Assembly: GCA_034435275.1 (NCBI GenBank)
Contig: DAOTXP010000149.1
Coordinates: forward strand, 16,091-80,090
Direction: 5' to 3'
Source: JBFMCC01 sp034435275
Lineage (GTDB): Bacteria; Chloroflexota; Anaerolineae; Anaerolineales; Villigracilaceae
Length of the DNA stretch: 64,000 nucleotides
In this document: one piece after another, positions 52,531 through 63,585 of the stretch
Layout of the letters: each line of letters starts with the position of its first letter
How positions within the stretch are numbered: position 1 is the stretch's first letter
Notes under the pieces: generated by a model
Told to the model about the DNA's origin: nothing
What the model saw: the letters and a program-made list of their open reading frames with translations, nothing else
The model's database searches: none
Program-made: the position numbers and the translations under genes

Positions 52531-52758
52531 TTGAATGTTTCTATCGGCCGCCCTGCCAAGAAAAGGAAAAAACACAGGACGGTGCCTGTATTGGCCCCTA
52601 AATATTTAAATTTGGTCGAGGAAGCGCTCAAGACTGACAGCCCCCGGCTTTTTGTACCGACGCACCCAATGGAGGTGCTCAAAGGATCCCGTGTACGGGT
52701 CTTTTATCAGTTGGAGAGACTATTGTCGTTTTATGTTTCAGATCAAGGAATAGAGTAG
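52531..52758 (+). pseudogene. Short open frame, possible tyrosine-recombinase fragment
   Basis: A 75-codon frame (TTG start, no ribosome-binding site) encodes RPAKKRKKHRTVPVLAPKYL and later SPRLFVP. The spacing resembles the beta-hairpin and R-T-V-P-L region of phage-type integrases. It lacks the catalytic His-x-x-Arg and Tyr blocks. It lies on the opposite strand between the response regulator and the glycan promoter. It may be the relic of a mobile element at the cluster border, or a chance frame. Confidence 0.25.
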
Positions 52759-52764
52759 ACAGGA

Positions 52765-53469
52765 TCAGCTATCTTTTCTTGGCGCAAACAAATACCCTCG
52801 CCCCCAATGAGTACGGATGTACTGATGGCCATATTGGCCGTCCGATATTTTCTTTCGCAAGTAATGTATGTACAATGCCAGCATTGCCGAATCGTTTGTA
52901 TAAAGGTCCCCCCAGACCTCGCGAAAGAGTTCTCTGTGCGGGATGACCTTGCCGAGGTTGCGCACAAGGCTCGCAAGAAGCGTATACTCTTTTATGGATA
53001 AATCGATTAAATTATCCCAAAGTAACACGGTCTGGGAATCCAGGTTAATTTCCAGAACAGAATCGGCGTAACGTGTAATTTGGGGACCGCCGCTCGTCGT
53101 CTGATTAGTGGAACGCCGCAACAGCGCACGCACGCGTGCTTCGAATTCATTGCTATTAAAAGGTTTTTTGATGTAATCATCAACCCCGAGTTTAAATGCA
53201 TGAACGATACCCGATTCGTCAGCCCGTGCAGTCAACATCAGAATTGGCACATCAGACATCTCTCGTATCCGCTCGCATACTTCAAACCCGTTCATGCCGG
53301 GCATCATAATATCCAGGATGATCAGATCAGGATGGATCTCGTAGGTTTTTTTTATGCCCTCTGCTCCTGACAAAGCCTGGAATACAGTTAGACCGAGAGG
53401 GCTCAATATAACCTCGACAAGCTTACAAAACTCCACGTCATCATCAATGATGACGATCTTTTTGTTCAT
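52765..53469 (-). CDS. OmpR-family response regulator
   Basis: 234 residues from ATG 53469. Receiver domain: IIDDDVEF, phospho-acceptor Asp in LIILDIMMPG, MLTARADE, Lys in YIKKPFNSNE. The winged-helix DNA-binding domain (about 130-230) has LSIKEYTLLASLVRN and ALYIHYLRKKISD. No histidine kinase is nearby. Its place just upstream of the glycan operon on the same strand makes it a candidate regulator of that operon. Confidence 0.92.
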   Translation of the reverse strand: MNKKIVIIDDDVEFCKLVEVILSPLGLTVFQALSGAEGIKKTYEIHPDLIILDIMMPGMNGFEVCERIREMSDVPILMLTARADESGIVHAFKLGVDDYIKKPFNSNEFEARVRALLRRSTNQTTSGGPQITRYADSVLEINLDSQTVLLWDNLIDLSIKEYTLLASLVRNLGKVIPHRELFREVWGDLYTNDSAMLALYIHYLRKKISDGQYGHQYIRTHWGRGYLFAPRKDS

Positions 53470-53559
53470 TCTGTGGCTTCTCCATGGATGACAGGCATAG
53501 TTGTACCTCTCCAAAGAAAATTATTGCCGGGGCTTATGGGCACAACCACGACCAAATAC

Positions 53560-53784
53560 TTATTTCGGCAGGAGCGCGCCAGTATTTACTTTTAGAACAT
53601 AAGCCGCCTTCCGCAAGTTACTGAGAAACATATCGTTATCGTCGAATTCATCGAAATTCTCGTAGGTGCCTTTCCAGATTTTTATCGCGGTCGGCTCGCT
53701 GCACCCGCGTTTCCGCATTTCCCCAATGAACTCATCGTATGACATGTTTACCTTCGCCGCAAGTTCCTGAACTCTGCTGGTCAT
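53560..53784 (-). CDS. Small predicted helix-turn-helix protein
   Basis: 74 residues, all-helical pattern: MTSRVQELAAKVNMSYDEFI, EMRKRGCSEPTAIKIWKG and NLRKAAYVLKVNTGALLP. The arrangement resembles a compact XRE-like DNA-binding fold (antitoxin or small regulator), but no toxin partner is visible. A GAAAGGAG ribosome-binding site precedes the ATG at 53784, which supports a real gene. It lies 91 nt upstream of the response regulator gene on the same strand. Confidence 0.6.
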   Translation of the reverse strand: MTSRVQELAAKVNMSYDEFIGEMRKRGCSEPTAIKIWKGTYENFDEFDDNDMFLSNLRKAAYVLKVNTGALLPK

Positions 53785-53888
53785 AACTGCCCGCTCCTTT
53801 CTAATGCACTGCTTTCACTACATACTATCAATTGTGCCGGAGTTGCTCTGTTGCAAATGGCTAAAGATATTGCCCCATCGCCTTTTCT

Positions 53889-53934
53889 CTCACCCCTTGC
53901 ACCTCTCCCACTGGCAGAGGGGGGGCGAGGATGA
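53889..53934. repeat. Nested palindromic dispersed repeat, copy B
   Basis: CTCACCCC, then CCTCTCCC-ACTGGC-AGAGG and a G-rich right arm ending in GAGG. It has the same layout as copies at 5350 and 57204 but is more degraded. Confidence 0.6.
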
Positions 53935-54327
53935 AAAAGGACTTCGCACCAGGTTAAACAATGTGTTTGCAGCGGAGCATTTCGGGGCCTATACATGCCT
54001 TGAGGCTACATTTGACAATACAGAATTGGTGAAGACAAGTTATTTGAATCTTTAGAACATTATTTATTTTATTGAGATTAGCACAACCGTCAAGGTATAA
54101 ATGGCCTATATTATCAATAAAACTGTAGAAAAACAGGCTATTAAGTATGATTAAAATTTGAGGATTTACTGGGATTTTAGACAGTTGTGTGACGGCGCTG
54201 AATCCAAATTCGCCCGACCGGAAGAGCCGTCCGCTCATAATCATGAGTAATTATCCACCAGAAAACATCGAAGCGGCTGAGTCTGGAAAGGGTTGGATTA
54301 TTCCCCCCCTGAAACGCTAATGCCTTT

Positions 54328-54333
54328 TATAAT
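54328..54333 (+). promoter_or_regulatory. -10 element of a leaderless promoter (675-residue membrane protein)
   Basis: A perfect TATAAT lies 6 nt before the ATG at 54340. No ribosome-binding site fits in the gap and no clear -35 is present. Confidence 0.6.
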
Positions 54334-54339
54334 CATGCA

Positions 54340-56367
54340 ATGAGTTTTCACTTTTCGTACCGGTCGATTCCAAATATTCTACTTATTGTTTCCGTCCTCT
54401 CCTATGGACTACTTATCCCCTTCACCGGCTTCTACTGGGACGACTGGCCCTTTGCCTGGATCGCCCATTTCCTCGGCCCGGCCGAGTTCTTCCCGGCCTT
54501 CGAGCCGTTCCGCCCCTTCCTCGCCCCGATTTTCTACCTGACCACATCCCTTCTTCCCGAAGACCCGCTCGTCTGGCAAGCGTTTGGTGTCCTCGTCCGC
54601 TTCTTGACCGGGTGGTCCGCGTGGTGGGCGCTGGACAAGGTCTGGCCGAATCACAAACGCCAGACGCTCACCGCCGCCCTGCTCTTCCTCGTCTTTCCCG
54701 GTTACAGCCAGCAGTGGGTGGCGCTGACGCATGTCAACCAGGAACTTATTCCTCTCATCTTCTATTTACTGTCATTTGGATTCACAGCGCGCGCCATCCG
54801 CAGTCGGACACACTTTCATTCGCTGACTGCGCTCGCCCTCCTGTTGCATATCTGCGGACTATTTCCCACCGAATATTTTTTCGGCCTCGAAGCCATGCGC
54901 TTCTTTTTCATCTGGGCCATCGTTTCTGAAAACGAACGCGGCGCGGTGGAAACCGCCAAAGGATTTCGGGCCCGCCTCATTTACGCATTCAAACTGTGGT
55001 TGCCTTACCTGCTGATCTGGATCGCTAATGCGGCCTGGCTTTTTTACTATTACACCTTCGGCCCATACAACTCCTACGGCATAGACCTCGAACCTTCCCG
55101 TTCATCGCTCGCATGGCTGCAAATTTTTCCAGCCATGGGCGAGGCCATTTACAAAGCAGGCTTTCTCGCCTGGGCCCAGGTCTTCGCACACCTGGCGGAA
55201 AACCCGACTGCGCCATCATCCCTGCTTGCCATGGCGTTGATTCTCTTCACCTTCGCACTGGCTGCGTTTTACTTTTTACGTTTCGCTCCATTATCAGCGG
55301 CATCCTCGCCGTGGCTAAAAATCGCCATTATCACCGGCCTCGTCGGCATCCTCTTCGGACGCCTGCCCTCGTGGGCCGCAAATCTCCCGCTCACCCTGCA
55401 ATCCAGTTATGACCGTTTCATGGTCAGCCTGATGCTCGGCACGGCGCTGCTTCTCACCGGCATACTCGAATTGATTCGCAGCGAGCGCGTCCGCATCCTC
55501 CTCGCGAGCCTGCTTGTGGCGCTCTCGGTCAGCCAGCAGTTCCTCAACGCCAACATCTTCCGCCGCGATTGGGAGGGTCAGCGCGCCATCTACTGGCAAA
55601 TGGCCTGGCGCATTCCCGCCCTCCAGCCTGGCACGCTCCTTCTTACGCACGAGATGCCGCTGAATTATGAGACCGACCTCTCGATGACCGCGCCGATTAA
55701 TTGGATGTACGCGCTGGACTACCAGCCGCGAGACGATGTGCCTTACGCACTAATCTACACCGAAAAGCGGCTCGGCGGCCGCGTCCTGCCGGAACTCGCG
55801 GCGGGCGCGCCGGTCCTGTTCCCGATCCGCACTGTGGCATTTCGCGGCAGTACGGAGGCAGCCCTGGTGATTTTTGTCCCACGCGAAGGATGCCTGCGCG
55901 TGCTCGATCCGTTTTATGCCAATCAGGCTGTCTACAATCGTCAGTCCGATTTCCTGACCGATGCCATTCATCTGTCCGATCCGTCGCGTATCCTGGTGGA
56001 TGCACCTTCGCCACAGATGCCTGCCGCATTATTTGGAAAAGAACCTGCCCACGAGTGGTGTTATTTCTACGCAAAAGCCGAACTGGCGCGGCAGAAAGGC
56101 GATTGGGAATCCGTCGCCACGCTGGGCCGGGAAGCAGATCAACTGGGCTTCGCGCCCGCCGACCCGTTCGAGTGGCTTCCGTTCATCGAAGCCTACGCGC
56201 GGACGGGCAGCGCGCAAACCGCCGAAGAACTTTCCCGCGAGGCATTCGCCGAGGACGCAGGCGTCCGCCGCGGACTCTGTCAGTTGTGGGAACGCGTGGG
56301 GAACGGCGCACAGGCCGAAGTCCGCGCGCGAGCCGAGGAGCTCTTATCCGAATTGGGCTGCCGGTGA
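54340..56367 (+). CDS. Large polytopic membrane protein (glycosyltransferase-like) with helical C-terminal domain
   Basis: 675 residues. About ten or more hydrophobic helices cover residues 10-420. Between the first two helices is FTGFYWDDWPFAWIAHFLGP; an acidic pair after the first helix is a hallmark of GT-C-type (PMT/GT39-like) membrane glycosyltransferases, so a role in protein or lipid glycosylation is possible. A soluble C-terminal part (about 420-675) ends in TPR-like helices (AKAELARQKGDWESVATLGR). The family is not recognised with certainty. It is a single gene, leaderless, on the strand opposite to the glycan cluster. Confidence 0.72.
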   Translation: MSFHFSYRSIPNILLIVSVLSYGLLIPFTGFYWDDWPFAWIAHFLGPAEFFPAFEPFRPFLAPIFYLTTSLLPEDPLVWQAFGVLVRFLTGWSAWWALDKVWPNHKRQTLTAALLFLVFPGYSQQWVALTHVNQELIPLIFYLLSFGFTARAIRSRTHFHSLTALALLLHICGLFPTEYFFGLEAMRFFFIWAIVSENERGAVETAKGFRARLIYAFKLWLPYLLIWIANAAWLFYYYTFGPYNSYGIDLEPSRSSLAWLQIFPAMGEAIYKAGFLAWAQVFAHLAENPTAPSSLLAMALILFTFALAAFYFLRFAPLSAASSPWLKIAIITGLVGILFGRLPSWAANLPLTLQSSYDRFMVSLMLGTALLLTGILELIRSERVRILLASLLVALSVSQQFLNANIFRRDWEGQRAIYWQMAWRIPALQPGTLLLTHEMPLNYETDLSMTAPINWMYALDYQPRDDVPYALIYTEKRLGGRVLPELAAGAPVLFPIRTVAFRGSTEAALVIFVPREGCLRVLDPFYANQAVYNRQSDFLTDAIHLSDPSRILVDAPSPQMPAALFGKEPAHEWCYFYAKAELARQKGDWESVATLGREADQLGFAPADPFEWLPFIEAYARTGSAQTAEELSREAFAEDAGVRRGLCQLWERVGNGAQAEVRARAEELLSELGCR

Positions 56368-56457
56368 GTCTCATCCTAATTGGCTATCCGCAGCGGCTTG
56401 ACGCTTTATTGCTCATGTGCTACCATCACCTCAAATGAAGTTGAAAGAGGAGAGATT

Positions 56458-57150
56458 ATGTCTCACAAAAGATTCGCGGCGCTGATGGTGTTGATCCTGT
56501 TGACGCTGTCTGCTTGCGACCAGCCATATTCGCAGGCGCCTGCGACTACTCCTTCTACGATTCCCACCAGCCTGTTTGCCACCGCCCTGCCGACGGGAAG
56601 CGACCCGATGTCCATCGTTGCCGCGTTCGGCACAGGCACCGCGGTGGCCGCGGCGGCCACCGCCGGGACGGTCATCCCATCGAACACACCCGGTGTGGCG
56701 GTCACACCTGCCACTCCCACGAATACGCCTCTGCCGGTCGGTGTCACGGTAACGCCCGCTCCCACTACAGCCACGCCGACCCCGGGACCCAGTGTCACGC
56801 CGATTCCGGTTACCCGCCCGGCGTCGTACACGCTACAAGCGGGTGAATTCCCCTATTGCATTGCGCGTCGCTTCAACGTCAATCCGGACGAGTTGCTGGC
56901 ATTGAACGGCCTGAGCGACGGCAGTGTATATATGCCCGGCACGACGCTCGAAATCCCGCAGACCGGTGCCTTCCCCGCCGACCGGGCTCTGCTTCCGCAC
57001 CCGGCCACCTATACGGTTGTGTCGTCCGACGAGACACTCTACAGTATTGCCTGCAAATACGGTGATGTGGACCCGGCCCGCATCGCACAGGTGAACAACA
57101 TCTCCCTCGGCACGCCTCTGACCGCCGGGCAGAAACTCAGCATCCCGTAG
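56458..57150 (+). CDS. LysM-domain lipoprotein
   Basis: 230 residues from ATG 56458 (GAGGAGAG upstream). Lipobox LTLSAC is followed by a long Thr/Pro/Ala-rich linker (about 25-120). Two LysM domains come last: YTLQAGEFPYCIARRFNVNPDE...LLALNGL (about 122-165) and YTVVSSDETLYSIACKYGDVDP (about 182-228), each with a Cys pair partner that is unusual for LysM. LysM binds peptidoglycan or other GlcNAc polymers, so the protein links membrane and wall. Confidence 0.9.
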   Translation: MSHKRFAALMVLILLTLSACDQPYSQAPATTPSTIPTSLFATALPTGSDPMSIVAAFGTGTAVAAAATAGTVIPSNTPGVAVTPATPTNTPLPVGVTVTPAPTTATPTPGPSVTPIPVTRPASYTLQAGEFPYCIARRFNVNPDELLALNGLSDGSVYMPGTTLEIPQTGAFPADRALLPHPATYTVVSSDETLYSIACKYGDVDPARIAQVNNISLGTPLTAGQKLSIP

Positions 57151-57165
57151 AGTCAATGAGATGGC

Positions 57166-57196
57166 AAACGCCCAGGTGTTGAGCCTGGGCGTTTTT
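57166..57196 (+). terminator. Intrinsic terminator after the LysM gene
   Basis: Stem AAACGCCCAGG / CCTGGGCGTTT (11 bp), 7-nt loop, ending in TTTTT. Confidence 0.88.
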
Positions 57197-57203
57197 GACC
57201 CGG

Positions 57204-57250
57204 CCCTCACCCTGACCCTCTCCCGTTGGGAGAGGGAGGCCGAGGAGGAA
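57204..57250. repeat. Nested palindromic dispersed repeat, copy C
   Basis: CCCTCACCC, then CCCTCTCCC-GTT-GGGAGAGGG and a right arm GAGG. Its right edge supplies the GGAGG ribosome-binding site of the NUDIX gene. Confidence 0.7.
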
Positions 57251-57252
57251 CC

Positions 57253-57780
57253 ATGCCCTTCGAACTGCTCCGCACCGAAACGCTGCTCAAAGGCCGCGCC
57301 TTCGCCATCCGCCGCGACTGGATGAAGACACCCGACGGCCGCGAGACGAAATACGACATCATCGAACACGGCGGCTCGGTGGTTTTGATTCCGCTGGATA
57401 CAGAGGGGAATCTGCTCTTCGTGAGGCAATACCGTCACGCCGCGGCCAGAGATCTGCTCGAACTGCCCGCAGGCACGCGCGACGGCGGCGAGCCTTTCGA
57501 GGATTGTGCGCGCCGCGAGATTCGCGAAGAGACTGGCATGGAGGCGGGCCAACTGGAAAAGATCGGCGAGTTCTATCTCGCCCCCGGTTACTCGACCGAG
57601 TTCATGGCCGTTTACCTCGCGACGGACTTGAAGCGCAATCCGCTCGAACCCGACTCGGATGAATTTCTATCCGTTGAAAAGATACCCGTGAAGAAGGCGC
57701 TCGAAATGGCCGAGCGCGGCGAAGTGCCGGACGCCAAGTCGCTGGCAGCGCTGCTGCTGGCGGAGAAATATCTGAAATAA
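57253..57780 (+). CDS. nudF: NUDIX hydrolase, ADP-ribose pyrophosphatase-like
   Basis: 175 residues from ATG 57253; GAGGAGGAACC lies directly before it and comes from the adjacent repeat. The NUDIX box is GGEPFEDCARREIREETGMEAG (split as G-x5-E-x7-REIREETG, about 77-98). ELPAGTRDGGEPF and YLAPGYSTEF are typical of ADP-sugar pyrophosphatases. It likely hydrolyses ADP-ribose or similar nucleoside diphosphate derivatives in the cytoplasm. A terminator follows at 57814. Confidence 0.88.
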   Translation: MPFELLRTETLLKGRAFAIRRDWMKTPDGRETKYDIIEHGGSVVLIPLDTEGNLLFVRQYRHAAARDLLELPAGTRDGGEPFEDCARREIREETGMEAGQLEKIGEFYLAPGYSTEFMAVYLATDLKRNPLEPDSDEFLSVEKIPVKKALEMAERGEVPDAKSLAALLLAEKYLK

Positions 57781-57813
57781 GCAAGACTTCCGAAGTCTGA
57801 TGCCATTCCCTAC

Positions 57814-57860
57814 AAACCTGCGGTGTTTTGTCCGAAATGGTGACAAGCCGCAGGTTTTTT
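57814..57860 (+). terminator. Intrinsic terminator after the NUDIX gene
   Basis: Stem AAACCTGCGG / CCGCAGGTTT (10 bp) with an inner TTGTC/GACAA pairing, followed by TTT. Confidence 0.85.
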
Positions 57861-57967
57861 CATGCAGAAAATTACTTACACCCACTCCGCAGGGGGAATA
57901 CACTTACCCACGGAAGAGTCTAATTTATTCGTGATAAAATTCACGATTAGTAAAAACCAGGTGCGGT

Positions 57968-58015
57968 AGTCGAGAGTCCGGAGCGAAGCACAGCGAAGTC
58001 GAGGGACGTACCGAG
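57968..58015. repeat. Possible dispersed repeat fragment before the PFOR gene
   Basis: The segment GAGAGTCCGGAGCGAAGCAC and the following AGCGAAGTCGAGGGACG is a phrase of the kind scattered between genes in Chloroflexota genomes. Only one copy is seen here, so the assignment is from memory of such repeats. Confidence 0.35.
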
Positions 58016-58043
58016 ACCAAGCCTGTTCATTCAAGGAGACAGC

Positions 58044-61646
<3,603 letters not shown>

Positions 61647-61655
61647 GAGACTGAC

Positions 61656-62657
61656 ATGACCGATCTTTCCACGACCTATCTTGGTCTCCGTTTAAACAAC
61701 CCTCTCGTCGCCTCGGCCTCGCCCCTCTCCAAAAAAGTGGACACCGTTCGCCAGTTGGAGGAGGCGGGCGTCGCGGCCGTGGTCATGTACTCGCTGTTCG
61801 AGGAGCAGATCATTCACGAAAGCCTCGAACTCGATCATTTCCTGACGCGCGGCACCGACTCGTTCGCCGAAGCCTTGTCGTATCTGCCCGATATCGGCAC
61901 GTACGCGCTGACGCCGGAGAAATACCTCAATCACGTCGCCACGCTCAAGAAGGCTGTCAAGATCCCGGTGATTGGCAGTTTGAACGGCGTCTCCAAGGGC
62001 GGCTGGGTGGAATATGCCCGCCGCATCCAGGACGCCGGTGCGGACGCGCTGGAACTGAATCTTTATTTCATTCCGGCCGATCCCTCGCTAACCGCCGCGG
62101 AGATCGAGGACGCACAGGTCGAGCTCGTGGCTGATGTGAAATCCAATATCAAGATTCCACTGGCGGTGAAACTGAGTCCGTTCTACGCCTCCCTGCCGCA
62201 CTTTGCGAAGCGGCTGGCGGACGCGGGCGCGGACGGCCTGGTCCTGTTCAACCGCTTCTACCAGCCCGATTTCGATCTGGACACGCTGGAGATCGTCCCC
62301 AGCCTCGACCTGAGCACCTCCTCAGAATTGCGCCTGCCTCTGCGCTGGATCTCGATCCTGCACGGGCGCGTCAATGTTGACTTTGCGCTCACCAGCGGCG
62401 TCCACACCGCCAGAGATGTTCTGAAGGCCATGATGGCCGGGGCGAAGGTTGCCATGATGGCCTCCAACCTTCTGCATCATGGAATCCAGGCCATCCCGTC
62501 CATGCTGAACGAGTTGAGCGGCTGGATGGAAACGCGCGAGTATCAGTCCATCGTACAGATGCAGGGCAGTATGAGTCGCCGGTCGGTGGCTGAACCGGCT
62601 GCATTCGAACGCGCCAATTACATGAAGGTGCTGAACTCCTTCAGGCAGCTGCCATAA
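61656..62657 (+). CDS. Dihydroorotate-dehydrogenase-like flavoprotein (PyrD family)
   Basis: 333 residues. The FMN TIM barrel has TYLGLRLNNPLVASASPLSK at the start, IPVIGSLNGVSKGGWVEYAR, ADALELNLYF, IPLAVKLSPF, LVLFNRFYQPD and SGVHTARDVLKAMMAGA near the end. It is a subgroup often found beside nifJ and annotated as DHOD-like; whether it acts in pyrimidine synthesis is not certain. No PyrK-type partner is present. It follows nifJ by 9 nt in the same operon (AGGAGA upstream). Confidence 0.9.
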   Translation: MTDLSTTYLGLRLNNPLVASASPLSKKVDTVRQLEEAGVAAVVMYSLFEEQIIHESLELDHFLTRGTDSFAEALSYLPDIGTYALTPEKYLNHVATLKKAVKIPVIGSLNGVSKGGWVEYARRIQDAGADALELNLYFIPADPSLTAAEIEDAQVELVADVKSNIKIPLAVKLSPFYASLPHFAKRLADAGADGLVLFNRFYQPDFDLDTLEIVPSLDLSTSSELRLPLRWISILHGRVNVDFALTSGVHTARDVLKAMMAGAKVAMMASNLLHHGIQAIPSMLNELSGWMETREYQSIVQMQGSMSRRSVAEPAAFERANYMKVLNSFRQLP

Positions 62658-62662
62658 AATAG

Positions 62663-62691
62663 AACAGCCCCCGGCAATGCCGGGGGCTGTT
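62663..62691. terminator. Hairpin between the converging PyrD-like and infA genes
   Basis: A 13-bp perfect stem AACAGCCCCCGGC / GCCGGGGGCTGTT with an AAT loop. There is no long T-run, but position and stem strength fit a bidirectional terminator. Confidence 0.75.
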
Positions 62692-62720
62692 GGTCTCGAA
62701 ATAAGTGCGTTGGGCCGTTT

Positions 62721-62966
62721 CTATTCGACAGGCGCTTCGACCAATTTGCGCTGACGGAAAGTAATGCGCCCGCGCGTCAGGTCATAAGGGGACATTTCCA
62801 CCTGTACCCGGTCCCCCAACAGGATGCGGATGTAGTATTTACGCATCTTGCCGGAGAGGTAGGCGAGCACTTCGTGGCCGTTCTCGAGTTTCACCCGGAA
62901 CTGGGTTCCGGGCAATGCCTCGATCACCGTGCCCTCCATTTTTATTTTGTTATCATCTTTAGCCAT
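62721..62966 (-). CDS. infA: Translation initiation factor IF-1
   Basis: 81 residues, an S1-type OB fold: KMEGTVIEALPGTQFRVKLE, HEVLAYLSGKMRKYYIRILL and GDRVQVEMSPYDLTRGRITF. It binds the A site of the 30S subunit during initiation. The C-terminus is extended by about 9 residues compared with the E. coli protein. It lies 17 nt after rpsU on the same strand. Confidence 0.97.
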   Translation of the reverse strand: MAKDDNKIKMEGTVIEALPGTQFRVKLENGHEVLAYLSGKMRKYYIRILLGDRVQVEMSPYDLTRGRITFRQRKLVEAPVE

Positions 62967-62983
62967 ACGCCCTCCGGGCCTGA

Positions 62984-63190
62984 CTACTCGACTTCCTTGA
63001 ACTGGCGCCGTTTGATACGACGCGCAGCCTTTTTCCTTTCCATACGGCGCTGTTCGCTCTTGGAGACGAACCAGCGTTTACGGCGAACCGTGCTCAAAAC
63101 GCCGCTCTTCACAACCTTCTTGCGAAAGCGTTTGAGCAGAGAGTCCTGTGATTCGCCGGAGCGTAAATTAACCACTGCCAATTTGTTCAC
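62984..63190 (-). CDS. rpsU: 30S ribosomal protein S21
   Basis: 68 residues, highly basic: SGESQDSLLKRFRKKVVKSG then RRKRWFVSKSEQRRMERKKA. S21 contacts the anti-Shine-Dalgarno end of 16S rRNA. The strong ribosome-binding site GGAAGGAGGTGA is partly enclosed in a small hairpin (CCTTCC-ATAC-GGAAGG), and a terminator-like hairpin lies just upstream. These suggest control of this gene at the RNA level. Confidence 0.94.
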   Translation of the reverse strand: MNKLAVVNLRSGESQDSLLKRFRKKVVKSGVLSTVRRKRWFVSKSEQRRMERKKAARRIKRRQFKEVE

Positions 63191-63392
63191 CTCCTTCCGT
63201 ATGGAAGGTCATTGATGCCGAAAAAAAACTCGGCGAGCGCGACGCGGCCGAGGTTGGTTCAAGCCATGAACAGCAAAATGACCTCGCGATCAGTCCTGCG
63301 CTTCACTCTCCTCGTTCGTTTTAAGGAGGGCAACCCACATCCCTGCGACCAAGTCAGAAAAATTATACTATACACCCGACCAAAAGAAAAGT
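63191..63392 (-). promoter_or_regulatory. 5S-rpsU spacer with promoter, terminator-like hairpin and RBS hairpin
   Basis: Read on the minus strand, a perfect TATAAT (63362-63367) follows the 5S gene. About 110 nt later comes a hairpin CTCGGC / GCCGAG (63229-63252) with an inner GC-rich stem and eight T residues (63221-63228). The CCTTCC/GGAAGG hairpin over the rpsU ribosome-binding site follows. The terminator may end rRNA transcripts, or attenuate transcripts from the internal promoter. Confidence 0.6.
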
Positions 63393-63512
63393 CCCTTGGC
63401 AATGACCTACTCTCCCAGGAGGTCGCCCTCCAAGTACCATCGGCGCTGACGGGCTTAACTGCCGGGTTCGGGATGAGACCGGGTGTACCCCCGCCGCTCG
63501 AATCACCAAGGG
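63393..63512 (-). rRNA. rrf: 5S ribosomal RNA
   Basis: 120 nt on the minus strand. The ends pair (CCTTGGTGAT... with ...ATTGCCAAGG). The conserved internal segment CATCCCGAACCCGGCAGTTAAGC (here read as two parts, CATCCCGAACCC and GGCAGTTAAG) and GCCGATGGTACT are present. The usual end GGAGAGTAGGTC is also present. It lies about 75 nt after the 23S gene. Confidence 0.96.
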
Positions 63513-63585
63513 ACGTTTTCACAACGTTGGTTCTGAATAGTTTCACTGTGTGTAGAAAAGAGTACCAAGTTCTCCGCACCACGGG

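Larger units (their letters stand above)
53785..54339. other. Intergenic region (about 555 nt) with a repeat and AT-rich stretch
   Basis: It contains repeat copy B (53889-53934), then an AT-rich stretch (about 54020-54180) without coding pattern, and the -10 of the downstream gene at 54328. An open frame on the minus strand (53954-54244) has atypical composition and no ribosome-binding site, so it was not called. No tRNA or CRISPR was seen. Confidence 0.5.

Noticed and set aside
53954..54244. Minus-strand open frame of 96 codons
   Set aside because: AT-rich non-coding composition, no ribosome-binding site, no family features.
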